Shown piece after piece: positions 34,901 to 42,742 of a stretch of 64,000 bases of DNA. The notes under the pieces are model-generated. The model did not search any database. It had not been told where the DNA came from and saw only the letters and a list, made by a program, of their open reading frames with translations. Source of the DNA: Candidatus Epilinea brevis. Its GTDB lineage: Bacteria > Chloroflexota > Anaerolineae > Epilineales > Epilineaceae. Numbering within the stretch: position 1 is the stretch's first letter; each line of letters opens with the position of its first letter. A program made the translations under genes and the position numbers. The stretch is taken from NCBI GenBank assembly GCA_016710785.1, contig JADJUE010000004.1:1-64000 (forward strand), given 5' to 3'.

Positions 34901-35416
34901 CGTTTCGTTGCCCTCCACCACGGCGTCGCTCAGAAAGAGCGCTCCCTGGTTGTAGATGCCGGCGCCGCCCGCCGCCCGGCCGCCGGTGATCTTGAAGCCG
35001 CTGATGGTCGCCCCAACGCCTTGCTGGATGCTGATGACCGGCCCCGCCTGGCCACCGTCGATCACCGTCACCGAAGGATCGACGCCGCGGATGCTCACGC
35101 TGGTCTTGACCGTCAGTACTTCCGGATAGACGCCGTTGCCGACGAAGATGCCGTCGCCCGGCTTGGCGGCGTCCAGGGCGGACTGGATGGTGGCGTAGGC
35201 GCAGCCCGCGGGGCAGACCGTCAGCGCGGCGTCGCTGGCGACGGGGCGCGCCCGGAAGCGGGGTGCCGCATGAGCGGCGTGCAGGTCGCGCGCACCGCGG
35301 TCGTCCCGCGAGCTTGCCGCGACCCCATCCAGCAAGCCAAGCATCGGCAGGCCGGCGGCGACCAGCAAGAAGGACAGCCGGCGCGTCAGGGTCTTGGGGC
35401 GCAGGGTTGGGCGCAT
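31964..35416 (-). CDS. Secreted right-handed beta-helix protein with two tandem modules
   Basis: 1150 residues from ATG 35416 (AGGAGG about 10 bases upstream). Signal peptide about residues 10-35. Two homologous modules follow. Each opens with a pectate-lyase-like start (CPAGCAYATIQSALDAAKPG near 70; CPSGCPFTTIQAAIDAAAPG near 530). Each then has many polymorphic-repeat strands (GGGIFNYGGSITLSDVTIKG) and ends in a 'choice-of-anchor Q' block (DGGDPAGC, then DQRG, PVDGN and CDVGSVEY or CDIGAVEHG). The modules are joined by a Pro/Thr linker. The C-terminus RRIFLPLLRKNE matches the tail type seen in other secreted proteins here. Probably a cell-surface adhesin or stalk protein. Confidence 0.88.
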   Translation of the reverse strand: MRPTLRPKTLTRRLSFLLVAAGLPMLGLLDGVAASSRDDRGARDLHAAHAAPRFRARPVASDAALTVCPAGCAYATIQSALDAAKPGDGIFVGNGVYPEVLTVKTSVSIRGVDPSVTVIDGGQAGPVISIQQGVGATISGFKITGGRAAGGAGIYNQGALFLSDAVVEGNETTDPATGFGGGIFNYGGSITLSDVTIKGNKAELGGGLLNAYGIASLVRTTVEGNAAAQFGGGIFNGATARLNVDTLLLKDNDVGTGRGGGLYSAGFSYVQRSTFTGNSSGENGGAVYQFGDVTILSNSTLSGNRADFGGSAVYVNSGAMLITNVTFANNSGGFGALFSLAPAETEFDRVRLRNTLMADNAGGSCFGTIVSEGHNIDSGNSCSFSGEKDRVNIDPRIQPLADNGGMLATHDLRADSPAIDGGDPAGCSAPDDTLLTTDQRGRIRPVDGNRDGQAVCDVGSVEYSADLLAPTPVPPTPETLPGAAQVCPSGCPFTTIQAAIDAAAPGGSIAVKAGTYKERLKISKNLTLAGAGSVYSVIDADSQGPVLEVSAGAQVTVRSLTLTRGAGISNLGDLTLERVLVSYHSGPEAGGVLNRGRLVVRNADFVSNVSLSRGGAIHNDGGSLEIDGSRLRENTSAVDGGAIYAKGGTVALRNSVLLGNLGRYGGAINLRESVVTVDDTQFTGNRADLGGAVFSYGGSVTFNRGTMERNRADVGGAVYLYATDTVPGRSLKLSGTRLTENTAAGTYGFGGAITNNGGDLTMTQVTLADNVARNGGALYAYQPASTVVGEQLIVERNGAARGAGLFVDGGRLTLSRSQFTQNAATLDGGGLHLARSLVTLTDVNLTSNSAARDGGGMLVGPAVDARQPVQASGLVLTGNGAERQGGAIAVADLGRLMLDGAAFSENEANGSEGQGGYGGAVVVLDGAEATLRRGILRNNVARLGGAIAISGTLLLENSTLTANQALRGAAVFSVGQGRMVSSTVARNLVSTVEGETGGAAGVELDRGATLITANSIIALGEGGADCQGALNSLGYNLSGDSSCGINGTGDQRDVDPGLLALADNGGSTLSMDLLPGSSAVDGGDPAGCKDLSGNAVLAVDQRGAKRPVDGNGDGTVRCDIGAVEHGPMALPSATPSSKRRIFLPLLRKNE

Positions 35417-35750
35417 GGTATAATGCCTCCTGATGCAGGCGGAAGATTGCGCGGAGCAGTGATCGGTGTGGGTGGCTGCCGTCCGTCGCGGCGGATCGTT
35501 CGCCGGAGCGGCCAAGACGATACGGAGGAAGCTGAGGGAATGCAAGCAGCGACCCTAAGGCCCGCGAAACCGCGCGGCTCCGGTCAGAAAGCCCGCGCTC
35601 GACCGTTAAACCTCCTCGGCAGGCAAGCGCTGGTCTAACCGTCTGACGCCCGCCGACGTTAGGTCTTGCGGAATCAATGTGCCACGCCATGTGAGGGTGC
35701 TGCATCGGCATCCCGACCGGGCGTCAAGGCCACTCAATGGAGGACAGATC
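35417..35750. other. Divergent intergenic region, 334 bases
   Basis: Separates the divergent beta-helix and VWA genes and must hold both promoters. A TATAAT string occurs at 35419-35424 beside the beta-helix start, but its orientation does not suit that gene. No gene is supported; reading frames here are extensions of the flanking genes. Confidence 0.4.
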
Positions 35751-37238
35751 ATGAAGGATTGGAAGCGACGCCTGGCCGTGGCCATGGCACCAGTGGCGTT
35801 GATCGCGCTGGCCATGTCCGCACTCGCCTCACCCGCCCTGCACGCGCAGACGGCTCCCCCCGCGTTGCCGGCAAGCACCTGTGTGGCGGGCCTCAACAAG
35901 ACCGTCGATCCGGGCCAGATCGAGATGGGTGACACCGCTCGGGTCACCATGGTCATCACCAACACCTGCCCGGACGAAAAGCGGCCCGTGGACCTCGTGT
36001 TCCTGGTGGATACCTCCTTGTCGATGACGCGCGCCGAGAACAAGACCGGCGCGGACATCGCCACACCGGACCCCAACGTGACCCCCGGCGCGGGCATCGG
36101 CGATCCGCCGCCTCCCCCCCCACCAGCGCCTGTCCAGCCGCTGTTGGCGTTGGGCCTGACGTCTCCTGACCAGGGCATCGGCGATCCTCCGCCGGACCCG
36201 GGTGCCGGCGGCAGCGTCGGAGGCGGCAAGCCGGGCGCCGAGCCGTCGGGCTGCGAGGGCAGCGACGCTGTCGCGCCCGATCCTGGCATCGGCGGGAAAG
36301 CGACAGCCACGCCGCCCGGCCCAGGGGCCCCGCCTACCGCCACGCCCAGTTCGGGCATCGGCGGCGGCGGGGGAGTTCCCGGCCCGGGCATCGGCGATGA
36401 CAAGACGGACCCCAACCCTGAGTTGGCCGGCACCGAGGACCTGATCCGCGAGACGCAGAAGTGGCTGCGCAAGTTCGTCGACCAGCCCGAGGTCAAGGCG
36501 GACCTGGCTTCCGGCAAGATGCGCCTGGGCCTGGTGGGCTTCAACGAGCGGGGCCGCCGTCTCGTCAGCCTCACCAATGATTCCCGCAGCTTTGTCGGCC
36601 GCCTGGGCCTCCTCCGCGGCGAGGGCAAGACCCGCATCGATGTGGGCCTGCGCTCCGCCGAGCGCGTGTTCCTGGAGAATGTCCGCGGCCAGGTCAAGCG
36701 CGATACCAACCGCGTCAAGGTGATCGTCGTCATCTCCGACGGTCAGTTCTGCAGCAAGGACGTCAACCGCGCCCGCGTCGACAAGACGATCCGCGTGGTC
36801 TCCGTGGCCGCCGGCCGCGGCGCCAACCAGAAGAAGCTGCGGCAGATCGCTTCCGACCAGTCCTTCTTCTTCCTCCTGCGCGATGGTGAGATCAAGCAGA
36901 TCTTGAAGCTCTTCGCCGACAGCCGGATCAATCCCGCCATCGCGGTGTTCGACAAGGTGAGCTGGACCAGCCTGACCGTTCGCGACACCCTGAGCGATAC
37001 GATGGAGTTGGTGGCGGGCTCGGTCAACCCAGCCCCTTCGTCGATCACCGGCCGGACCATGGAGTGGGTGCTGCCCAACCCCGGCAGCCCTGTGACCTTG
37101 ACCTTCGACGTGCGCCCGCTGCAGGCCGGCCAGTTGCCGATCAGCGCCTCCTCGCGAGCCGAATGGTCGGACAGCCAGAAGCGCGCCGGTAGCGGCGACT
37201 TCCCCGCGGTGCAGCTGGACGTGTCTCCACCGCGCTGA
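35751..37238 (+). CDS. Secreted von Willebrand factor A protein with an internal Pro/Gly-rich insertion
   Basis: 495 residues from ATG 35751 (GGAGGA upstream). Signal peptide residues 1-33. A short strand region with Cys residues precedes the VWA domain, whose MIDAS motif is VFLVDTSLSMT (Asp at 87). Instead of continuing to helix 1, the chain enters about 120 low-complexity residues (103-225) with repeated GIGD/GIGG units and a run of eight prolines. The domain then resumes (TEDLIRETQKWLRKFVDQ, RLGLVGFNERGRRLVSL, EGKTRIDVGLRSAERVF, VKVIVVISDGQFCS). The last 100 residues (VSWTSLTVRDTLSDTMELVA) resemble a DUF11-type repeat. It probably mediates metal-dependent adhesion. It lies in a surface-protein cluster. 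Confidence 0.85.
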   Translation: MKDWKRRLAVAMAPVALIALAMSALASPALHAQTAPPALPASTCVAGLNKTVDPGQIEMGDTARVTMVITNTCPDEKRPVDLVFLVDTSLSMTRAENKTGADIATPDPNVTPGAGIGDPPPPPPPAPVQPLLALGLTSPDQGIGDPPPDPGAGGSVGGGKPGAEPSGCEGSDAVAPDPGIGGKATATPPGPGAPPTATPSSGIGGGGGVPGPGIGDDKTDPNPELAGTEDLIRETQKWLRKFVDQPEVKADLASGKMRLGLVGFNERGRRLVSLTNDSRSFVGRLGLLRGEGKTRIDVGLRSAERVFLENVRGQVKRDTNRVKVIVVISDGQFCSKDVNRARVDKTIRVVSVAAGRGANQKKLRQIASDQSFFFLLRDGEIKQILKLFADSRINPAIAVFDKVSWTSLTVRDTLSDTMELVAGSVNPAPSSITGRTMEWVLPNPGSPVTLTFDVRPLQAGQLPISASSRAEWSDSQKRAGSGDFPAVQLDVSPPR

Positions 37239-37280
37239 TCCGGTTTCGGCGCCAGCCCACCGCAGCACCCAGTCGCAACC

Positions 37281-37316
37281 GCCGGCCGGAGTCCCAAGAC
37301 TCCGGCCGGCTTTGCG
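37281..37316 (+). terminator. Rho-independent terminator after the VWA gene
   Basis: GCCGGCCGGAGTC (37281-37293), loop CCAA, GACTCCGGCCGGC (37298-37310), then TTTGCG. A 13-bp perfect GC-rich stem with a short T-run, 43 bases after the VWA stop. Confidence 0.75.
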
Positions 37317-37373
37317 TGGCCTCCCCGGTTGCCCATCCATGCCGGCCCCGCAGCATTCCCAGGAGACACCGAC

Positions 37374-39194
37374 ATGCAGCGCTCCCGCATCGCTCCCCGA
37401 ACCCTCGTCCTCGCCGCGTTTCTTCTGTCTCTTGCCCTCGGACAGTGGACGCCCGTCCACGCCCAGACCGTGATCTTCGTCAACAGCACCGTGGACCAGG
37501 GCGAGGACGATGAGGACCGCTGCCGTGCCGAAGTGCCCTGCACCTTTCGCCGCGCGATCAACACCGCGCAGCTGGAACTGAACGGCGCGATCGTCCGCGC
37601 CTGCTTCGATCCGACGGAAGTGCCCGGCGCCCGGCCCTGCCCCGCCGGAGCGGAACCACTGCGCAAGTCCGATCCCAACTTCGATCCCGCGACAGGCAAA
37701 TGGGTCATGAAGATGTCCTTGAACCTGGAGATCATCCTCACCAACAAGCTGGTCTTCGTCGACTTCCGGCAGGGACTGACCTGGAAGAGCCCGGCCGACA
37801 ACCGCATCGTCGTGGACGGCGGTGACGTCGGCCTGGAGTACCTGATCTCGATGGAGAGCGACACCAACATCCTGGCTGGTTTCGACTTCCGCGGCACGTA
37901 CAAGCGGGCGGGCATGGTCCTGCAGGGCGGGATCATCAACGACGACGCCGAGGGCAACCAGATCGGCCCGGGCATCGTCTTTGCCGACATCAAGGGTCCG
38001 GACGCGTTCTCCGGCGGCCACGCCCTGCAGATCACGGGTCTGCGCACCAGCAGGAACAAGGTCGTCGGCAACTGGTGCGGCATCAAGGGCGACGGTACCG
38101 TGCTGGCGCCGGTGAGCGGCGATTGCATCAACCTGGAGCAAGGCACCTTCGGCAACGTCATCGGTGACGCGATGCCCGGCAACCAGAACTACTTCGCCGC
38201 CGGCTCGACCGGTATTCGGCTGGAGGACAGCGACTTCGTCGGCCTGGAAAAACAGACCAAGAACAACGCCATCGAGTACAACGTGTTCGGCGTGAACCCC
38301 AAGGGCCAGCCGACGAACGGCTTGACCAACGCCATCCTGATCAGCTACGCCCCCGGCAACCGCATCCACAAGAACACGATTGCGGCCAGCAAGCAGTCCG
38401 GCATCCAGATCCAGAACCCGGTCACCGGCACCATGATCACCGACAACACCATCGGCGCCGGTATCGACGGCAAGACCTGCATGCAGAACGGCGGCGACGG
38501 CATCCAGCTGGTGTCCGGACCCAACGAGACGGTCATCAGCGGCAACACCATCTTCTGCAACAAGGGCAACGGTATCACCATCCAGGGCAAGGCGAGCCGC
38601 GGCAACACCCTCAGCCGCAACAGCATCACCGGCAACCAGGGCAAGTCCATCAGCATCAGCTCCAACGCCAACGATGACATCAAGCCGCCCCGCTTGGACG
38701 AGCTGACCGAGACCACGCTCGCGGGTGTGGCCTGTGCCGGCTGCACGGTCGAGGTCTACTCGGACATGGACAAGCAGGCCGACGTCTACGAGGGCCTGGT
38801 GGTGGCCGGCGCCGACGGCGCGTTCGCCTTCAGCAAGCCCGACGGCTTCCTCTACCGCTACGTGACTGCCTTGGCCACCAACGGCAAGAACAGCTCCGCC
38901 TTGGCGACAGCCAAGCTGATCCCCGGCACCCACGTGGCCCGAACCCCCACGCCGACGGCCACGCCGACGGAATGGGGCGCCACCGCCGGCCCCACGTCCG
39001 CGACATCTGCAACCCCCACGCCCAGACCGTCGGGCACGGTGCCGACGACCGCCGTTCCGACGGCCACCGGCGCGTTGACCCCGCCGACGGCGACCATGAC
39101 CGCCACGGGACCCGAACCCGCTACCCGGACGCCCACCCTCGCCACCCCGGGGACCAAGAAGACCATTCATCTACCCTGGGCCCAGAAGCCCTGA
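37374..39194 (+). CDS. Secreted CSLREA-type right-handed beta-helix protein, paralogue of 60859-62508
   Basis: 606 residues from ATG 37374 (AGGAGA upstream). Signal peptide about residues 1-30 (TLVLAAFLLSLALGQWTPVH). After IFVNSTVDQGEDDEDRC comes a CSLREA-like motif, PCTFRRAINTAQLE. A long parallel beta-helix follows with repeats such as RNKVVGNWCGIKGDGTV, NNAIEYNVFGVNPKGQPTNG, GNRIHKNTIAASKQSGIQIQ and NETVISGNTIFCNKGNGITI. A small beta domain comes next (CTVEVYSDMDKQADVYEGLV). A ~70-residue Thr/Pro linker then leads to the tail TKKTIHLPWAQKP. It is homologous along its length to 60859-62508. Probably a surface or extracellular-matrix protein. Confidence 0.85.
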   Translation: MQRSRIAPRTLVLAAFLLSLALGQWTPVHAQTVIFVNSTVDQGEDDEDRCRAEVPCTFRRAINTAQLELNGAIVRACFDPTEVPGARPCPAGAEPLRKSDPNFDPATGKWVMKMSLNLEIILTNKLVFVDFRQGLTWKSPADNRIVVDGGDVGLEYLISMESDTNILAGFDFRGTYKRAGMVLQGGIINDDAEGNQIGPGIVFADIKGPDAFSGGHALQITGLRTSRNKVVGNWCGIKGDGTVLAPVSGDCINLEQGTFGNVIGDAMPGNQNYFAAGSTGIRLEDSDFVGLEKQTKNNAIEYNVFGVNPKGQPTNGLTNAILISYAPGNRIHKNTIAASKQSGIQIQNPVTGTMITDNTIGAGIDGKTCMQNGGDGIQLVSGPNETVISGNTIFCNKGNGITIQGKASRGNTLSRNSITGNQGKSISISSNANDDIKPPRLDELTETTLAGVACAGCTVEVYSDMDKQADVYEGLVVAGADGAFAFSKPDGFLYRYVTALATNGKNSSALATAKLIPGTHVARTPTPTATPTEWGATAGPTSATSATPTPRPSGTVPTTAVPTATGALTPPTATMTATGPEPATRTPTLATPGTKKTIHLPWAQKP

Positions 39195-39207
39195 GCGGAA
39201 CCCGCCG

Positions 39208-39246
39208 AACCGGACACCGTTTCCTACCATGAGACGGTGTCCGGTT
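39208..39246 (+). terminator. Hairpin terminator after the beta-helix gene
   Basis: AACCGGACACCGT (39208-39220) and ACGGTGTCCGGTT (39234-39246), a perfect 13-bp stem with a 13-base loop, 13 bases after the stop codon. Only TTT lies at the stem end and no longer T-run follows. Confidence 0.65.
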
Positions 39247-39263
39247 TGGCGTCAAGCGCTACC

Positions 39264-39752
39264 ATGGACCTCATGGACCCCACGAAGCCCTCGATCCATG
39301 TGCCGCCGGGCGGCCCGCCCCGCGTGCCGGCGCCCAGCGCCGAGATCTACGCCAGCATGGGCGAGGCCGGGGTACGGGCGATGATCGCCGCCCTTTATGA
39401 CGAGCTGCACCGATCGTCCATCGCCCAGCTGTTCAGCCCTGACATCGACCGCAGCGTGGAGCGCTCGACGGCCTTCTTCGTGGGGCTGTTGGGCGGCCCG
39501 CCGCTCTACCATCAGCGCTACGGTCCACCAGCCATGCGCGCCCGGCACCTTCCGGTGGCGATCGATGAGGCCGCACGCCAGGAATGGCTGGCTTGTTTCC
39601 GCCGCGTGCTGGTGGATGCCCCGCGGCGCTTCGGCTTTCCGGCGGAGCATCTGCCGGGCTTCGACCGCTTTCTGGACGGCTTCGCCGGCTGGATGGTGAA
39701 TCGGGCTTCCCCTGATGATGAGGCGCCGCGGGAGCAGCTGAACACGCTATAA
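39264..39752 (+). CDS. Truncated hemoglobin (group II-like globin)
   Basis: 162 residues from ATG 39264; an ATG at 39273 is a close alternative. The fold is indicated by IYASMGEAGVRAMIAALYDE (A/B helices), AQLFSPDIDRSVERSTAFFV, GPPLYHQRYGPPAMRARHLP (E-F region with proximal His in RARH) and EWLACFRRVLVDAPRRFGFP. This pattern matches the TrHbO-like globins found beside diverse oxidative genes. It binds heme and may handle O2 or NO. A TATAAT (39748-39753) overlaps its stop and may serve the next gene. Confidence 0.78.
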   Translation: MDLMDPTKPSIHVPPGGPPRVPAPSAEIYASMGEAGVRAMIAALYDELHRSSIAQLFSPDIDRSVERSTAFFVGLLGGPPLYHQRYGPPAMRARHLPVAIDEAARQEWLACFRRVLVDAPRRFGFPAEHLPGFDRFLDGFAGWMVNRASPDDEAPREQLNTL

Positions 39753-39753
39753 T
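39748..39753 (+). promoter_or_regulatory. Possible -10 box TATAAT for the acyl-CoA dehydrogenase
   Basis: A perfect TATAAT overlapping the globin TAA, about 58 bases before the next ATG. No clear -35 was found, so it is only a candidate. Confidence 0.35.
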
Positions 39754-39811
39754 CCGGGCCATCGCGTGTTCGCGCGCCCCCGTCCGGATCCTCCCCAAGC
39801 GAGTGCCTCCC

Positions 39812-41035
39812 ATGACCGTCGGTGCCCCGACCGCAGACCTGACCGCGCCCCGCACCGGCGGCGCGGTCCGATTCCGTTGGGAGGATCCCCTGCTGCTGGA
39901 CAACCAGCTGGCGGAGGACGAGCGCATGATCCGCGACCTGGCGCGCGACTACTGCCAGTCGCAGTTGGCCCCCCGCATCCTGGAAGCCAACCGCCACGAG
40001 GTCTTCGACCGCACCATCTACCGCGAGATGGGTGCCCTGGGGCTCCTCGGCCCGACCATCCAGGGCTATGGCTGTGCCGGCGTCAACCACGTGGCCTACG
40101 GGCTCATCACCCGCGAGATCGAACGGGTGGATTCGGGCTACCGGTCGGCGGCCTCGGTGCAGTCCAGCCTGGTCATGCATCCCATCGACACCTTCGGCAC
40201 CGCGGCGCAGAAGGAGCGCTTCCTGCCCGGGCTGGCCAAGGGCGAGCTGGTGGGCTGCTTCGGCCTCACCGAGCCGGACCACGGGTCGGACCCGGGCGCG
40301 ATGAAGTCCCGGGCGCGTCCTGCCGAAGGCGGATTCCGTCTGACCGGGTCCAAGACCTGGATCACCAACAGCCCCATCGCCGACGTCTTCGTGGTGTGGG
40401 CCAAGGACGATGCCGGGGACATCCGCGGCTTCTTGCTGGAGAAGGGCATGCCCGGCCTCAGCGCGCCGGCCATCGAGGGCAAGTTCAGCCTGCGCGCATC
40501 GAGCACCGGCATGATCGTGATGGATGACGTCTTCGTGCCCGAGGCCAACGCGTTTCCGGACATCCGAGGGCTCAAGGGCCCGTTCACCTGCCTCAACAAG
40601 GCCCGCTACGGCATCGCTTGGGGGGCCTTGGGCGCCGCCGAGTACTGCTGGCATGCGGCGCGTCAATACACCCTGGACCGCGAGCAGTTCGGCCGTCCGT
40701 TGGCGGCGACCCAGCTCATCCAGAAGAAGCTGGCCGACATGCAGACCGAGATCGCCCTGGGCCTGCAGGCCTGCCTGCAGGTGGGCCGCCTCCTGGACAG
40801 CGGTGAGGCCGCGCCGGAGATGGTGTCGCTCATCAAGCGCAACTCCTGCGGCAAGGCTCTGGACATCGCCCGTCAGAGCCGTGACATGCACGGTGCCAAC
40901 GGTGTCAGCGACGAGTACCACGTGATCCGTCACATGATGAACCTGGAAGCCGTCAACACCTACGAGGGGACGCATGACGTCCATGCCCTGATCCTCGGCC
41001 GCGCCCAGACCGGCATCCAGGCCTTCTCCGCCTGA
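39812..41035 (+). CDS. gcdH: Acyl-CoA dehydrogenase, glutaryl-CoA dehydrogenase type
   Basis: An FAD enzyme converting glutaryl-CoA to crotonyl-CoA in lysine/tryptophan degradation. 407 residues from ATG 39812 (a GTG nine bases upstream is possible). Motifs are YGCAGVNHVAYGLITREIER, GYRSAASVQSSLVMHPIDTF, CFGLTEPDHGSDPGAMKSRA (FAD/substrate), KTWITNSPIADVFVVWAKDD, and the catalytic Glu in NTYEGTHDVHALILGRAQTG, which strongly indicates the glutaryl-CoA subgroup. The Arg that binds the glutarate carboxylate cannot be placed with certainty by eye. The next gene, hisS, is unrelated in function. Confidence 0.87.
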   Translation: MTVGAPTADLTAPRTGGAVRFRWEDPLLLDNQLAEDERMIRDLARDYCQSQLAPRILEANRHEVFDRTIYREMGALGLLGPTIQGYGCAGVNHVAYGLITREIERVDSGYRSAASVQSSLVMHPIDTFGTAAQKERFLPGLAKGELVGCFGLTEPDHGSDPGAMKSRARPAEGGFRLTGSKTWITNSPIADVFVVWAKDDAGDIRGFLLEKGMPGLSAPAIEGKFSLRASSTGMIVMDDVFVPEANAFPDIRGLKGPFTCLNKARYGIAWGALGAAEYCWHAARQYTLDREQFGRPLAATQLIQKKLADMQTEIALGLQACLQVGRLLDSGEAAPEMVSLIKRNSCGKALDIARQSRDMHGANGVSDEYHVIRHMMNLEAVNTYEGTHDVHALILGRAQTGIQAFSA

Positions 41036-41134
41036 ACCGCGCGGCTGGTCGCCGCGACCACGCATCATCCCGCCCGCGTCTCAAGCCCCGGCGACAGATC
41101 CGACGCCGGGCACCCTCATTGGAGCCATAGCGCC

Positions 41135-42742
41135 ATGTCCAAGCCCGGCGCCCCCGCCCTCGCCCGCGGGATGCGCGATCTGCTGCCCCTCGAGGCTCGC
41201 CGCCACCAAAAGGTGACGGATACCCTTCGCGGCATCTTCGAGCGGCACGGTTACGCCCCGATCGAGACCCCAGCGCTGGAGCTGGAAGGCACCCTGATGG
41301 GCAAGTACGGACCGGACGCCGAGCGCCTCATCTACCGCGCCGGACTCGCCGGCGAGTCCGGGTACGCCCTGCGTTACGACCTCTCGGTGCCCTTGGCCCG
41401 CACCTGCGCCATGAATCCCGCCCTGACCAAGCCCTTCCGGCGCTACCAGATGGCGGCGGTATGGCGCGGGGAACGACCGCAGCGCGGCCGCTACCGCGAG
41501 TTCATGCAGGCGGACATCGATCTGGTGGGTTCCACGGGCGTGCTGGCCGACGCCGAGATCATCCAGATCGTCGTGCAGGCACTGCAGGCCCTGGGACTGC
41601 CCCGCAGCCTGACCAAGATCAACGACCGCCGCGTGCTCAACGGCATCGGCCGCTTCGCGGGGATGCCCGCGGCGTTGTTGCCGGGACTGTACCGCGCCAT
41701 CGACAAGCTGGATAAGATCGGCTTCGCCGGCGTGCGCCAGGAACTGCTGGCGGTCGGCCTGTCGGGCGACCTGCTCAACCGTCAGCGTCAGGCCGTTGAG
41801 CGCTGGCTGGGCGGCAAGGCCGATCGCGCCACCTTGGAAGTGGATCTGGCGAAGGCGGACGATGAGGGCGTGGGCGAAGCCGCTCGCGACCTGGCTATCG
41901 CCGCCTTTCTGGACGCCTTGTCGGCCTTTCCGCAAAACGCGGCGACGCCCCTGTCCGAGGCCCGGCAGACCGCCATTCAAGCCTCTCTGGACGTGCTGCG
42001 GTCCCAGACTAGCGTCGATCGCATCATCCCCTCCGCAGTGACCGAGCGCCTGCTGGACCTGCTGGCCCTGCGGGACCGCCCGCTGCCGCTGCTGGATGCC
42101 TTGGACAGGCGTCTGGACGATGCGGAGGCGACGGCCGGCACCGCCGACCTGCGCCGCATCCTGGCGGTGCTGGATGCGGTGGGTATCGGCGAAGACCGCT
42201 ACCAGGTGGACTTCGCGATGGTGCGGGGCCTGGCCTACTACAACGGCAGCATCTTCGAGACGGTGGTGCCCGAGCCGCCGATCGGATCGGTGAGCGGCGG
42301 CGGACGCTATGACGGGCTCATCGGCCTCTTCGGCCGGGACATGCCGGCCGTCGGGTCGAGCCTGGGAGTCGATCGGCTGGTCGACGTGATGGTTGAACTG
42401 GGCTTGTTCGACGACCCGGACCTCATTCCGCCGACGGCCTACATGACCCTGTTCAGCCCTGACGACGCTCCGGCCGCCGCCGCAAGGGCCAATTCCCTTC
42501 GTGCGGCCGGCCTGAATGTCATCCTGGCCACCGAACCGGGTCAGGGATTGGGACAGCAGTTGCGCAGCGCGGACCAGTTGGGCTGCCGCTGGGCGCTCAT
42601 CGTCGGACCGGACGAGGTCGCCGCGGGCGAGGTTACGGTGAAGGACCTCCGCCAGAGCCGGCAATCACAGGTGGCAGAAGCGAACCTGCTGACCTGGCTG
42701 CGCCGCGAAGTTGCCCCCCAGATTGAGGAGCCGTCCCCTTGA
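41135..42742 (+). CDS. hisS: Histidyl-tRNA synthetase
   Basis: Charges tRNA-His. 535 residues, longer than the common ~425-residue bacterial form because of an enlarged middle region (about residues 175-345). Class II motif 1 lies in the first 80 residues and motif 2 is PFRRYQMAAVWRGERPQRGR then YREFMQADIDLVGS. The histidine-binding loop reads VRGLAYYNGSIFETV where most family members have GLDYYTGTVFE, so the Asp is Ala. Motif 3 is GSSLGVDRLVDVM. The C-terminal anticodon-binding domain has ALIVGPDEVAAGEVTVKDLR. The stop overlaps the TTG start of the VanW gene. Confidence 0.88.
   Translation: MSKPGAPALARGMRDLLPLEARRHQKVTDTLRGIFERHGYAPIETPALELEGTLMGKYGPDAERLIYRAGLAGESGYALRYDLSVPLARTCAMNPALTKPFRRYQMAAVWRGERPQRGRYREFMQADIDLVGSTGVLADAEIIQIVVQALQALGLPRSLTKINDRRVLNGIGRFAGMPAALLPGLYRAIDKLDKIGFAGVRQELLAVGLSGDLLNRQRQAVERWLGGKADRATLEVDLAKADDEGVGEAARDLAIAAFLDALSAFPQNAATPLSEARQTAIQASLDVLRSQTSVDRIIPSAVTERLLDLLALRDRPLPLLDALDRRLDDAEATAGTADLRRILAVLDAVGIGEDRYQVDFAMVRGLAYYNGSIFETVVPEPPIGSVSGGGRYDGLIGLFGRDMPAVGSSLGVDRLVDVMVELGLFDDPDLIPPTAYMTLFSPDDAPAAAARANSLRAAGLNVILATEPGQGLGQQLRSADQLGCRWALIVGPDEVAAGEVTVKDLRQSRQSQVAEANLLTWLRREVAPQIEEPSP

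Noticed and set aside
31832..35638. Long plus-strand frames (31832-33583, 33665-35638)
   Set aside because: Antisense shadows of the duplicated beta-helix gene, with no recognisable domain.
35829..39170. A 1113-codon minus-strand open frame across the VWA and beta-helix genes
   Set aside because: Both plus-strand genes have signal peptides, ribosome sites and family motifs. The antisense frame is a Gly/Arg/Ala-rich shadow.
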